A DNA stretch of 64,000 nucleotides. Origin: Loripinus fragilis (taxonomy: Eukaryota > Mollusca > Bivalvia > Lucinida > Lucinidae). The notes under the pieces were generated by a model that did not search any database, was not told the origin of the DNA, and worked only from the letters and a program-made list of their open reading frames with translations. The stretch is taken from contig OZ026515.1 of assembly GCA_964019695.1 (NCBI GenBank), positions 36,224,994 through 36,288,993 on the forward strand, written 5' to 3'. A program made the translations under genes and the position numbers. Shown one piece after another: positions 47,708-59,495 of the stretch (positions within the stretch are counted from its first letter, which is position 1; every line of letters begins with the position of its first letter).

Positions 47708-48761
47708 TACCCCTATTCCACACAGGCCCCGAATCCAACGAATTGACACGAATTGACAAATATTTGGATTCGTGGCTGAATCGTACTCAGTTCGTGATGG
47801 TCTTAACTGATTCGCATAGTCCGTAGTGAGTTCTTGCAATTCGTAGGTCTATCGGGAATTCGGCTCAAAAGATTTGAACTGTTCAAAACTTTGGCCACGA
47901 ATTCCCCGATTCGAAAAATCCTGCTTGATTCGTACCAAATTCCTAAGGCATTCTTGGATATCGTAACTGAATCGTAATCGATTCGGGGGCGTTTTTGCAT
48001 TGTTTTGGGCATTCGTAGCTTCTCTTAGCTCATTCGTGGGGAATCGGGAGATTAAGCCAAGCAATAAAACCAAGGAAGAGATAGCAGAAGGATTTTCCCT
48101 AAGGTTAATTACCCCGTCTCGCGCATGTGAGCAGTCCTAGAAGTTGAAACAGATTTGGCGGATTCTGGAGCACAATTAGGATCAGTTAGTAGCTCCTGGC
48201 TGGCGATTTTGCCAATGGCGAACTGCCATATTTTTCCAAGTCAAAGAGTCTGGGTCAGGGCCTCTCGACTTTAACGTAGTTGTTTTCTTCTAGCTATATA
48301 ACAAGCCGTTTTCAACACTCAAATTGCAGGATCAATTCTACTGCTGCTTCACGAGGAACATTCATTTTGGAACTGATGTCCCGAAGCATGTACGGGCCTT
48401 TTTATAGCTATCGTGAGAGAAAATCTCGCGAATTGTGTCGAATCGTCGCGGATTTTTGTTAATTCGTGCCCAATTCGTGCTGCATTCCGCATATCCTTAA
48501 CTGATTCGTAATTGATTCCTTAACTTTCGTGCAGCATGTTCTAATGTTATTTTCTAATCGTAATGAATACTTGCGCGATTCCAGCCGAATTGAGCCAATT
48601 CCCCCGAATATTCGTAACGACATCGTATCTGAATCGGGAATGACTCGTAGCTCACCACGATTGGAGAAAAAAATTAATGAAACCTCACGAATTCCCCCGA
48701 ATAAGAAAAAAATCAATTCGTGGCGATTCGGGCGATTCGTGGCCTGTGTGGAATAGGGGTA
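47708..48761. mobile_element. 1.05-kb ATTCG-rich TIR element
   Basis: Perfect termini CCCCTATTCCACACAGGCC and its complement are flanked by TA at 47708-47709 and 48760-48761. About two thirds of the interior is dense in GAATTCGT/ATTCG words. A 48075-48420 core lacks them and is ordinary DNA, with no recognised domain. It sits wholly within gene 2 intron 1. Confidence 0.8.
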
Positions 48762-49550
48762 TAATTATGGTACTGGCTACCACTCTGGAACTGGCCTTAA
48801 AATGACCATAAACGCTTGACACAGATGTTGGACGTCCAACAACGCGAACAAAATCGATGCATATTGACGAACAACGTGGCATATAGCAGAACCAAGCTAA
48901 AGGTCTAAAATTGGTCTGAACATTCATTCTGCTTCCATCAGCTATGTATGTCTGGTAGGACTGTGCGGAGGGGATCACTGCCAAAACCTCATATGCAGGC
49001 TCATTTAGGCTTCCTGTGCAGATCTCAAATTCTCTTCTCTTAATTTAGCAAAATGTATATATCATCGAAAAAAACAAGCCATAATTATATCAACAGTTAA
49101 TATACGTACATGTATTGCATTCAATAATTTTGAAAGGATCTAATTCAAAATTTCCCAGACTTTCCATTTGATGAGCTAAAAATAGGAACTGATGAATTCA
49201 GCCTAAAACTGTTACATGGTTTAGCTGTTTGAATATTGCCTTATTGCTCTATATCTTGGAAAGTCCCAAACTTTGGTTGAAGAATGCATAATACCACTTG
49301 AGATACTTTATGTTTATTTAGCTATCATAGAATAGCTGTACATTGGAAAGGGCAGTACATAATTTCCAGTGATTCATGACAAATGCCGTCTGCTTATTAT
49401 CAACTGTCGGCTTATATACTTTGTAAGTAGCCTATATTGAAAAAAAACATGATTCCATATCAGACTGCTCCTAAGGAAGCATTCTGATCTGTGTTCACAT
49501 TGTTTGCTTCCAGGATGAAAGTAATAAAGAGTGCATTTGCGTATATGGTG
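48762..49550. other. Unassigned part of gene 2 intron 1
   Basis: No feature recognised apart from a degraded AGACTGCTCC hairpin near 49450-49510. Confidence 0.4.
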
Positions 49551-49551
49551 C

Positions 49552-49840
49552 CATGCGCGGATCCAGAAAGTTTTTGTCAGAGGGGGTCCAACTTTAATAA
49601 CGTTTTTATTCTTCTTGATTATGAGGGGAGAAAGGGTCCAAATACCACTATAAGTGGGCCATCATCGGCCCGCAAGCGATACGCCATTTAAACGGCGTTT
49701 TGCTGGCGTGCCGATGATGGCCCAACATTGAATGCTGGCTTGGAAGCTTTGTGGTTTTTCAGGGGATCCGGACCAGTATTGCAAAGAAATCTATATTTTT
49801 GTGATTTTCAGGGGGGCTCCGGACCTCTTGATCCATCATG
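49552..49840. mobile_element. MITE family 'GCGGATCCAG' copy 3
   Basis: CATGCGCGGATCCAGAAAG .. GGGCCATCATCGGCCCGCAA .. CCGATGATGGCCCAAC .. CTTGATCCATCATG. Same palindromic heart as 29771-30092. Confidence 0.6.
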
Positions 49841-49867
49841 TGCGAAACATGTGTGAAAGTTAGTAAG

Positions 49868-50135
49868 GGTGCAAAGATCAGGAATCGATACAATCAAGTA
49901 CAACACCTGATCCAGGATACCAATGGGAAAGTGGCAAACTCACAGTTAGACACCACAAACGAGAGCCAAGAGGTCAGCCCTTTACCAGCAGGTGACCACA
50001 AAACACATATAAACAGACGCGCACAAAGACATAGCAAACACAAGACAGAACAAAAACATAAAATATCCACAAAAGAAGAACCGCCTTGGAACGATCAGTA
50101 AAATATTTTACTGGAGGGCTTAAACCGGTTTAACA
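49868..50135 (-). repeat. Dispersed repeat family R1 copy
   Basis: CAGGAATCGATACAATCAAG .. AGAGGTCAGCCCTTTACCAG .. CCGCCTTGGAACGATCAGTA .. GGAGGGCTTAAACCGGTTT. Ends 260 bases before exon 2 of gene 2. Confidence 0.65.
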
Positions 50136-50396
50136 ACAACCAGTAGAGGTCTCAGAAACTTGTTTATGATGATGTGAATGGAGAATAATCAGAATGAATG
50201 CATGTATTTGATCCAGCGGCTGCGCTATTCTAATGTTTAGCAATACTATTACACTCTCTTCCTTTTCACCAATTTCCTATTCGTGAAATTCTTCCTCACC
50301 CACCCACCCCCCTCACACCCAACAAAGACAACAGCAACAACAAAAACGAAAACATTGTTGTCCGTAATTATACTCATATATAAATCATCTTTTCAG

Positions 50397-50575
50397 TGAT
50401 TGACGCCATGGGGAAGCCGCCAAGTGGACTTATGAATGGAAACTTAAAATGGATAGGCAACTTTGACGAATGTATTGCGATAAAAGCTATGGTCAATAAT
50501 TCTGGAGAAATATCATTTCCATATGGCGGGCGTTATTGCTTATCTTCGTTCGAACTGAAGCAGTTACCAGCTGTG
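50397..50575 (+). CDS. nrf-6-like: Gene 2 exon 2: NRF domain core
   Basis: 179 bp. Acceptor CATCTTTTCAG|TGA; donor GTG|GTATGT. The split A|TG codon gives Met, followed by IDAMGKPPSG, GNFDECIAI and GGRYCLSSF. Cysteine positions equal those of gene 1. 46 of 59 residues are identical to the paralogue. Confidence 0.88.
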
Positions 50576-50974
50576 GTATGTTTACCTTACATATATTTTA
50601 AACGTTAGATTTTTGGTAAGACTTTACTTAAGGAATCTTCTAACGCATACAGTAAACTATTTACTACAAACGCTTAATAATGTTAAAAGCATTCAATTTT
50701 CTGTTGTTAAACAAAAATTCAATATCATTTGCATCATGTGTGAAAATTTCAAATCAATACCTTGGGTATTATGCAAAATACAGCTTATTTAATCTGAAAG
50801 GGTCAAAATCGGAAGTCACAAAAATTGGAATTTACGCTCAAGTCTGCATTTCATTGAGGCAATTTTAATTTCATTTGGCATGCTGAACAATGGAAAATTT
50901 CATTTTGTAATAAGAAATGCATGAATTCACGGTGGGTTAGGCGTCAGACACAATCTTGGCAGAAACTGTTCATT

Positions 50975-51540
50975 GGTGGGCCATTGCCTGGTGTTTGTCT
51001 TTGGATGTAGCTACCGTGGCTCAACTGGGGGAGGGTTTATTTTAGATCTGACTGTCTGTGAGTTCAGAGCCATTTTCTTTGTTTCATCACAGTAATAAGT
51101 TGATTGTTTCCCCGTGATGATACATTGGAATAATAAGGAAGCCTCCACGCGAGCTTAACGTTTCTTTTGTTTTGACAACGGCATAATCTAGGGCGAAGAT
51201 TTGGTCAGTAAAATTAATTTAAGCCCCCCAGTAACTTCGACTGAGCGCTCTAAGGCGATTTGTATGTTGTTGGTGGTTAATTGTTTATTGTTGCTCCTAT
51301 TGTTTGTGTTGTATTTTTGTATTTGGTCCTTGTTTTGTTGTGCAGTACTTAGTGTCATTTCTAGTTTTGCAATCATTTCGCTGGGGTAGAGAGAGATGGT
51401 TGCTTAAAAATTGCTTTTGATGTCATGGGACTGTAAGTGCTATGTGTCTCTTGCTCGCGGTGCAATGGGTTGGTCTGCAGTGTGTGATTGTGGTATTTCC
51501 TGGCAATATTTACCGACTTTTTTCGAGCAATTTTGAACTG
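50975..51540 (+). repeat. Dispersed repeat family R2, long copy
   Basis: Ordered blocks TGGGCCATTGCCTGGTGTTT, TTGATTGTTTCCCCGTGAT, TTTAAGCCCCCCAGTAAC, CTCTAAGGCGATTTG, TTTGCAATCATTTCGCTGGG and GGGTTGGTCTGCAGTGTGTG recur at 10410, 11160 and 47125. The middle resembles R1. Confidence 0.55.
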
Positions 51541-52503
51541 TTGAAATATAAAAAGTACACACTGTAAGTCTCACCAGCAGGAATCTGCTGCTAGCTAGCA
51601 GAATAAATAGTTAACCATGGCTTCCTGCTCACCTGATCTAAAGTCAATCGAGCACATATGCGATGCGATTGTCAGGAATAATTTGATTACTTGTGTGTGC
51701 GCATTGTCCGTTCACTTTTATAGACGTAGAAGATAGAAGTTGAATGGGGTTTTTTTTCTTATTTTATGAATAATAGAAAAAACAGACTGACTTACCTTTG
51801 GAAATGAATCATGTCTCATAAATCCATGTTACTAAATGGAATACATTTGACAAATTTCTATTCTGTTTTCGGTATTGATTTGTTTGAAAATTAATAGTAA
51901 ATTTGCGACTTTCTTTTTTGAAGTTTTCATCTCAAACTTCAATATTTTAAATACGATTAGTCAGTTTTCTCTGAAAATAGCCATACATTACCGGAAAACA
52001 TTGTTCTTATTTATTCCAAAATATTTTTTATTGAGAAATTCTAGTTTTCAAGAAAATGCCAAAACAAAAGTGTATGCGTTAGAAGATTCCTTAGGTGTAG
52101 TAAGACCCACCTTAGGCTGCAGTAAATATCCTCGAGTGAACATTTAATTGTTGAGACCAAAGTGTCAGTGGCCCACTTCGAATCGAACTAAAGTTCCTAC
52201 TATAATATTTACATAATAGGTGCGCACGCACGTTTACACCCGAACGACTGCAGTTGGAACTTTAGTTAGTGTAAACAATATTTTATTCAAATATATAAAG
52301 TACATCGAGATACAACAGATACATCATATATACAATACAATACATTTGAAAGGGATACAGAAATAAGTCTAAGACTTGTTTGAATCTGCTCCCCTAAAGG
52401 AATCATCTAAATAACATAATTTGATTAGCAGTTGATTTCTTGATGATGTTTCCAATTGAATTATATGTAATTACATTTTATGCAGATAGTAGATGAAACT
52501 AAG

Positions 52504-52650
<147 letters not shown>

Positions 52651-52731
52651 CTAGGAGATAAGATAGAGAGAGAGAGAGGTTTCCACGGTATCGACCTTAT
52701 TGGATAAGAAAAAGTGCCATTATATTGGTAG

Positions 52732-55700
52732 TTAGTTCTCAAATCGTTTTGAATGGGTGATAAACTCCTGAACAGCTTTGAAGATAATACAAATGGTATT
52801 GCTGTTTAAGCTTCGTTCACCGTACAACAGCACGTTAAGAGTTGGGACACAGTGTCTTTGAACCTTTTCTAGCATAATTTGACGCTGGGCAGTGAACCTT
52901 GGACATGAGAAGAGGAAATGCTGGACGTCTTCAATTTCGCCATATGTACAGAACTTGTCTTGTATGATGTTTTTACTGAATTAGGTGTAATGCAAACTGC
53001 TACAATTTGTCCTAATTCTAGCATGAAGTATCTGTTCGTTTCTTCTGCCAGTGAGATAATGATAATTTGGAACAGGTTGTCGCGTTGACATCTTCTTTTT
53101 GAAAGAAGAAACTGATGGACAGGACTGAACTGTGTTACCTAGAGTATTCCACTCACGTATGGTTGAGGGGAGAAATGAATTATAGTACAGTTGGGATTTA
53201 GCGTCAATTGTTTGATATTGTTCGCTGTTTCTTAGTGGATACCTGGACATGGCACCTACAAGGGGAGGAAGCAATGAACTGAGATATGCTGGAGTTAAGT
53301 AGTTGGTCATTTTATAGTACAGAGTCAATTTATGTTGCCTTCGTCTTGAGCTAAGAGTTTCCCAGCCAGTTTCTTTATACAATTCTCAATGGATACTAAT
53401 TTGGTTGTTCCAGTCACTATCCTGGCAGCTTCAAGCTGTATCTTCTCAAGTTCGTCTTCCTCATACTTAGTAATATTGCACCAGACAACGTCAGCATATT
53501 CTAAGATTGGCCTAATAAATGCCATATATATAGTTTCTAGTGCTTTTCTATCTAAACGAAATTTAAGTTTACGCATAATGTGAATTCGCTGCCATGCTTT
53601 TGTAGTTATTAATTGTATGTGCTTGTGCCAAGTACCACTACTTTCAAATGTTACTCCTAGATGTTTGTGACTTTCGACTTCTGTGATAACTTGATTATTC
53701 ATAATTACAGGTGGGTGAACAGGTTTATTTAACTTACGAGACAGTAGTATGTATTCAGTCTTATTTGGATTAAAAGATACCAGCCATTTCTCAGCCCATG
53801 CAGATATTCTTACTAAATCCTGATTAATGGTTTGTGATGCTTCTTCTGGAGAGTCAACAATAATATAAAGGCTAGTATCATCTGCAAAAAGACGAATAAT
53901 TGAGTTGATATCTTTTACAATATCATTGATATAAATAAGGAATAAAAGTGGTCCTAAAATAGAGCCTTGGGGTACACCCGCATTTATGCTTACCCAGGTG
54001 GAGGACCCCCGGGTAAGACAACCCTTTGTTTGCGATCGCTCAAGTAGTTTTGAAACCATCCTAACAAGGAGCCACTAAGGCCTACAGATTTAAGTTTTGA
54101 TAATAATCCCTTGTGCCAAACACGGTCGAATGCTTTGCTTATGTCACAAAAAACTGCCTTTTCTTCTAAGCCATCATCCAATGCCTTTGAGAATGTATTG
54201 TAGATATCAACTAGTTGATTGCTGGTGGAATCGCCAGGGACAAAGCCTGATTGCAAGGACATTATAACATTGTTGGCACTAAAAAAGTTAAAGACGTGTT
54301 TATGAACTATTTTTTCCATAACTTTTCCCAATGTACTAAGTAATGATATAGGTCTGTAATTTTTACAGTCCGTAGGATCATCTTTTTAAAAACTGGCGTA
54401 ACATTAGCTTCTTTCCATGCCTTAGGTACTTTGCTCAATGATAAAGATAAGTTAAATAATTTAGAAAGAGGATGAGAGAGTTCTGAAGAACAAGTTTTAA
54501 GGACATAGTTATTTACATTATCTGGTCCAGACGCTTTTCCCGTTTGTAGTGTTTCTAATATGGATTTAACTCCAGTAGGATTTGTTACTAATTGTGTCAA
54601 ATTGTTTGGGTTTGATTGAATGATATGTGGTAATTCCTTGCCAGCATCATTTAGATCAGATTGTGTTTTAAAATATGAATTAAGCAAATTAGACTTTTCT
54701 TTGTCATCTGTGTATATTATATCATTTTCTTTTAGGGGTGTGGGTGATGCTTTATCTTGAGTTGATAAAAATGATTTTAAAGTCTTCCACCAATCTTTAC
54801 TGCTTAAGTTATGGCTGGAAGTTAGTTTATTTGCTAGATTGTCAAAGTAGGTTTTTTGGAGGATCGTAATAGTTTAGTTGTGTCATTTCTCAGTCGTTTA
54901 TATTGGTCCCAGTGTTGTTGTAATTGTGTGCGCGTAGCTTTGTCATAGGCTCTTTTACGTTTTCTCATTAATTTTCGTAGTTCATTATGCATCCATGGAG
55001 TTTCAGAAGGACGTACACTTGCAATTTTGTTAGGTATGCATTCACTGCTTAGTTGAAATATGTGGTCCGTTACGTTTTTGGAATATATATCAATGTCTTC
55101 ATTTGCGAATGAGTTCCAGTCAGTACTTGAGATTCTCATAGTCCCCATCTTTGTACTTCCATATATGCCTTTTAATTGATTTTCTATGGGGTTTTGTAAA
55201 TTTAAACACACTAAATATAGGACAATGATACCGAATTTCTTGGTTTAGGAATGGATCGCCTACACCACTTAAGAGAATGCTGTTGGGGTTAGAAGTTAGT
55301 ATAATATCAATTAAGGAAGATGATCGCTCGGTAAAGTGTGTATGCTCAGTTATAATTTGGTGCAAATCATATTGCCGACAAATATTATTGATTTTACCAG
55401 AAGAGACTGCCTTGTTCAAATCAAGATTAAAATCTCCTAAAATAATTATTTCAGGTATATCAGTATCTCTTGCAAGATCAATAGAGTTTTCAATGTTATT
55501 TAAGACGATGTTGTCTGAATTTGGGGGACGATAAAACGTTCCGATGAGAAGACGCTTACTTGGCAGTCGGATTTATATCCATACGCATTCTAATTTGAGA
55601 ATTTCCAAATCGTGACGCCTAATGCAAGGTATTTCACTTTTAATGTAAACTGCAACACCACCATGTCCATCTCCAGGCCGGTCTTTACGAAAAGGTGATC

Positions 55701-56077
55701 GAAACCCATTTATTTGAATATCTGAATGTGTAGTGTTATGGGTAAACCAAGTTTCCGTAATTGAAATGACATCCAAATTTTGTTAATTCAGTTTCAAGGA
55801 GGTCAATTTTATGAACTGCACTTTGTACATTGTAATGAACAATAGAAAAATTATGTTTTATTATGTCTGAGGTTTCATTTGTAATGTCAGATAAAACAGA
55901 GTCAGAATCAGCTCTGGGTCCTGGGTTAAGTTTTATATCGCCAGCACGTAAGAGCAGCATTCTTAAGAAAGTATAGTATTCGAAGACGTTCAAAGAGCCA
56001 ACACCCTTCAATTTATGGTGTCTACAGTAGTGCAATCCTGTTCTAATTCTATAAGTACAAATGTCAACCCCAGTCAT
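52732..56077 (-). pseudogene. LINE polyprotein: endonuclease and reverse transcriptase, broken
   Basis: Order on the minus strand: LLLRAGDIKLNPGP (55916-55957); endonuclease NFSIVHYNVQSAVHKIDLL, ITETWF, YRPPNS, ILGDFN and RYHCPIF, where the usual Asp before His is Tyr; then a linker. The RT shows KASGPD, VFCDISKAFDRVWHKGLL, GVPQGSILGPLLFLIYINDI and the catalytic LFADDTSLYI (FADD at 53877-53888). The C-terminal region has CTYGEIEDVQHFLFSCPRF and a stop at 52732. Lesions: frameshifts near 55750, 55150, 54385 and 54020, and a TAA near 55573. The RT core remains readable, so inactivation is fairly recent. It would need the enzyme from another copy to move. Confidence 0.88.
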
Positions 56078-56799
56078 CTTTCAATATGCAATAGTATGAG
56101 TAGATATAATGTAAAACAAGATTGCAATAACATATAGAGACCAATGTGTGCATCTTAACCATAGAGTAAATGATTAATGCGGAGAAAGAGAGTTGATGAG
56201 ATACCGTGGAAGAAAGTGGAAAAGCTAATGTAAGAGAAAATAAAAGGATGTAACAACAGTGTATAAACATGTTCGAATTTAGATTTGGATTGAAACTAAC
56301 AATGGTTAATAAGTTATGCTTGGTAACATTTCACAGCCTGAGCGATGTCTAAAGGAACATTTAGCACCTGGGGATGGGAACAGTTAAACTAGCGCAGCAC
56401 CGGGCCAAGACTCCATTGACTTAATGATTTGAAGATGGATTATTTAGGGCCTGATGGGGGCATCGTCCGGTGCAGCCCTTGAAAAAACCACTCCAATACC
56501 CAGGTTTAATAATGTATTCAAATGGTCTGCAACGCCTGCATTTCACAGCAGCTTTAGTTGGTTGCCAAGTAAACAAAGTGAATAGCCTTGCATGCCCCCT
56601 TTCAATTCTTCATTGCAGACAAAAATGATGTTCATATACTGCACAGCCAACTCTAAATAACAATTACGAATAATTAGGACCGCAAATAGTGCACAGTTAG
56701 TAAATATTTTCTAAAACAAATAATTTTGAGGCTACTGACAGATCTTGAACCCATCTTGTTAGATAGGGCTAGAGGAGGGATCCAGACAACGATGCTATT

Positions 56800-56905
56800 A
56801 CCCACCGTTGATCTCTAGTAGAACTATAGTAGCGACTATCGATGTTCGAATCAAACTATAGTTACTAAAGTAGGAACTATAGTTCGATTCGAAGTGTGCC
56901 AGTTT
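56800..56905. repeat. Palindromic TTCGAATC..AACTATAGTT sequence next to LINE 5' end
   Basis: TTCGAATCAAACTATAGTT and AACTATAGTTCGATTCGAA face each other. Related, partly inverted sequence (CACTTCGAATCGAACTAAAG) lies at the opposite end of the LINE near 52176. Confidence 0.55.
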
Positions 56906-57136
56906 CATTGCTTTGTGGACCTCATCGCTAGAAAAACTGATTTCGTGTCACGCAAATAACTAAGTCGCAGATCAGCCTGTTCTTCAAGGCAGTCTGGTCA
57001 GCGAGATTGTTATTCGATATCTTAAAAACCAGAACACGTCAAATGACAAGATGCAATTTTCTTTTTAGTCGATAGTGGACCATAATATTATTCTTGTTTT
57101 ATGTTGTTGATTTTTTTATCGCAGAGGGTACAATGG

Positions 57137-57331
57137 TACAGTAAAGCCTGCTTTAAAAAAGACATAACAAAGGTTTTTTTTAAAAAAAAATGCAAAACGG
57201 TAGCTTAATGTAGGTCGAAAGTATTGCAGAGCATTCTGCAATACTTTTGACCTGCATTAAGCGATAATCGGTATTGAAAACCAATTTTGGGTGTTCTTTT
57301 TGAATGGCTGCTTATTGCAGGTTTTAATGTA
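57137..57331. mobile_element. MITE family 'TACAGTAAAACCTGC' before exon 3
   Basis: TACAGTAAAGCCTGCTTTAA / TTGCAGGTTTTAATGTA with a central hairpin GAAAGTATTGCAGA / TCTGCAATACTTTTGAC. It ends 24 bases from the exon 3 acceptor of gene 2. Confidence 0.72.
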
Positions 57332-57355
57332 TAGTAATGAATGTGTTTCTTTCAG

Positions 57356-57440
57356 AATGGTCAGAAGCCAGCCCTCTCGATCGGAATATGTGTACCTGAT
57401 AGCTGTACCAGTAAAGACATGCTTACTCTAGTTCAAACTG
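57356..57440 (+). CDS. nrf-6-like: Gene 2 exon 3: NRF domain, CVPDSC motif
   Basis: 85 bp encoding NGQKPALSIGICVPDSC then TSKDMLTLVQT. Acceptor GTTTCTTTCAG|AAT; donor ACTG|GTAAAT. A MITE (57137-57331) ends only about 24 bases before the acceptor, so the branch point and pyrimidine tract lie in a very short native remnant or in the MITE. Confidence 0.87.
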
Positions 57441-57567
57441 GTAAATCTATACCACTCTATGTTGTTCAAAATGCTTGTGTCACTGCCCAGTTATGTTAAC
57501 ACCCCGAGAGAGTGGCTTTTAATACTCGCCTGCCTTCGGTTATTAGATGAAATTATAAAGTAAGGAA

Positions 57568-57751
57568 GAAGGCAAATGCCAGGAATCGATACAATCAAGA
57601 ACCACACCTGACCCAGAGCACCATATGTCAAAGTGACAAAAACACACACAAAAAACTTCGCACACAAGATATCAAACCAGCAGGTGACCACAAGGCTGGA
57701 AGACAAGACAGTATGACAGAGACAACACGAAACACACACACACGCACACAT

Positions 57752-57788
<37 letters not shown>

Positions 57789-57860
57789 TCCACAAAAGAT
57801 GCACCGCCTTGGAACGGTCAGAAAGAAAATTACTGGAGGGCTTAAACTTGCTTGACGGTA
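57568..57860 (-). repeat. R1 repeat copy containing an (AC)n tract
   Basis: AGGAATCGATACAATCAAGA .. TGACCCAGAGCACCATATG .. GCACCGCCTTGGAACGGTCA .. GGAGGGCTTAAAC, with about 55 bases of AC-rich repeat at 57728-57785 in place of the usual middle. Confidence 0.65.
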
Positions 57861-58774
57861 CGAACGTCACCCTTATTTCTGATGTAGATCTAAGACGCAT
57901 AGATGATTGATTCGCATAACTAAACTGAACTGCGATTCTGAAATTTTGTTAACTTAGGGACTTAGGAATGATAATATGCATGGGTGATAATGGACCACCG
58001 TGTTCCTTAACGGAAACTCACGTAATAGCATCATAGGTCTAGTGAAACAAAATAATGGAGCGTAAAATTGCAGATATATTATTTTAACATGTTTTGTGAG
58101 TGCCCATAACATATGTTTGGGCTGTGAAATAAGAAAAATCATTTTCATTCACATAATCTGACATGATGTTTCCAGATTATTGCGACCGATAGTTCAAAGG
58201 ACGTAAGTATGCCAACATCTTAAAAGATTGTACCGGTGCAATACGATGAGTTTTGATATATAAACACACATTCTCACCAGAACCTCCATTGCTCTCTCAC
58301 ATATAGCAGTAAATGCTACTTTTGTATTATGGTGGATTTATCTATACAACTAAATGCAATAATGATGGGATTGCCAATTATATATTTCAGGGTCACAGGT
58401 AGAAATTTCCTCATAATATTATACTTTAGGAGAATCGTTTTTATATTTGAAAACAGTGCAAACCCTGACGAAATTTCATCTGGGTTTTCACTGTTTTTCA
58501 AACTACCCGTTAGGGATTTCCAGTAGACAAAGTGTTAATGCTCAGGCCACAATATAGGCATCTGGTCCCATTAGATACAAGGTTGTTGCAAATGCATGTG
58601 GGTATATAAAATAACCTACGCATGTGCGATGAGTACCAACATTTTATAAGTTGGTCCAAATAAGTATTCGTTGTCAGGTTGTGGCTGTGTAAGCTGCTTA
58701 AATTGTGGACAGAAATCACCAAAAGTCACATCTTTCTTATACACACCACCCTGCAGATTTTCACCTCCCGTCAC

Positions 58775-58946
58775 CACACCGGATAGGCGGCATTCGAAAA
58801 CGATCTTAACAATTAAAGAACGCTGATCAAACTACGCTAAAATAGTTTTTTCGATTGCAATTTGTCGCCAGTCGAGCGACAAATGACAATCGAAAACTAC
58901 GTTCGTCGACAGTATTAACGTTTTCGATTACCGCCTATCCGGTGTG
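58775..58946. mobile_element. MITE family 'CACACCGGATAGG' copy 5
   Basis: The best-preserved copy: CACACCGGATAGGCGGCATT / ACCGCCTATCCGGTGTG with internal inverted TTTGTCGCCAGT / GCGACAAATGAC and ACGTTCGTCGACAGTATTAA. Confidence 0.8.
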
Positions 58947-58981
58947 ATTACAATTCAACTACAATGTTACTTAGATTCTAT

Positions 58982-59211
58982 TACTGTCGTGCCAACCAAG
59001 AGTGACAGTGACGTAACACTTTGTTTTCAATTGCTAGGCAAAACACTAACGCGTACACTTCACTTGAACTAACGCGAATCGATAGATCACATGTGAATTA
59101 ATCCTATCCTGAGGATAGGATTAATACACAAGTGATCTATCCATTCTAAGTCCCTAATAACTTTGTAAACAAAACATGACGTCACTGTCACTCTCGGTTG
59201 GCAGGACAGTA
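58982..59211. mobile_element. MITE family 'TACTGTCGTGCC' copy 3
   Basis: TACTGTCGTGCCAACCAAGA / CTCGGTTGGCAGGACAGTA, 230 bp, with a GGATAGGATTAATACACAAG palindrome. The inner segment runs opposite to copies 1 and 2. Ends about 28 bases before the duplicated exon 4 block. Confidence 0.8.
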
Positions 59212-59239
59212 GTAGTGGAAGTGGTGGAAGTTGTGAAAG

Positions 59240-59345
59240 TAATATTCTTTGTCTTTCTTACAGTTCTAGGTATAATCCCAGTTAACGCCTCGTCACTTCC
59301 AAAGCCTTCAGTAACCAGTAAAACCTGCTTAAAACAACCACTCTC
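59240..59345 (+). pseudogene. Truncated duplicate of gene 2 exon 4 fused to MITE end
   Basis: The acceptor context (AATATTCTTTGTCTTTCTTA then CAG) and the first 53 exon bases (59264-59316) are repeated almost exactly 130 bases before the true exon. The copy then switches directly into the TIR of the MITE found after the real exon (AGTAAAACCTGCTTAAAAC), and next into a fragment resembling the repeat at 57568-57860 (AAGTACCACAACTGACCCA). It has no donor of its own. If spliced in, the frame hits a stop shortly after. Confidence 0.75.
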
Positions 59346-59393
59346 AATCAAGTACCACAACTGACCCAGTAATATTCTTTGTCTTTCTTACAG

Positions 59394-59490
59394 TTCTGGG
59401 TATAATCCCAGTTAACGCCTCGTCACTTCCAAAGCCTTCTGTAACCTGTCAAGAGGAGATTTTACTGGATACGAAAGCTATAGTTGCCAT
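59394..59490 (+). CDS. nrf-6-like: Gene 2 exon 4: end of NRF domain
   Basis: 97 bp, phase 1 in and phase 2 out, as in gene 1. Peptide VLGIIPVNASSLPKPSV then TCQEEILLDTKAIVA. Acceptor TTTCTTACAG|TTC; donor CCAT|GTGAGT, whose final T is also the first base of a MITE. A truncated duplicate of this exon with its own acceptor lies 130 bases upstream. Confidence 0.85.
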
Positions 59491-59495
59491 GTGAG

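Noticed and set aside
47849..48756. Several overlapping open frames between 47594 and 48984
   Set aside because: They arise from ATTCG-rich repeat text inside the TIR element and have no domain content.
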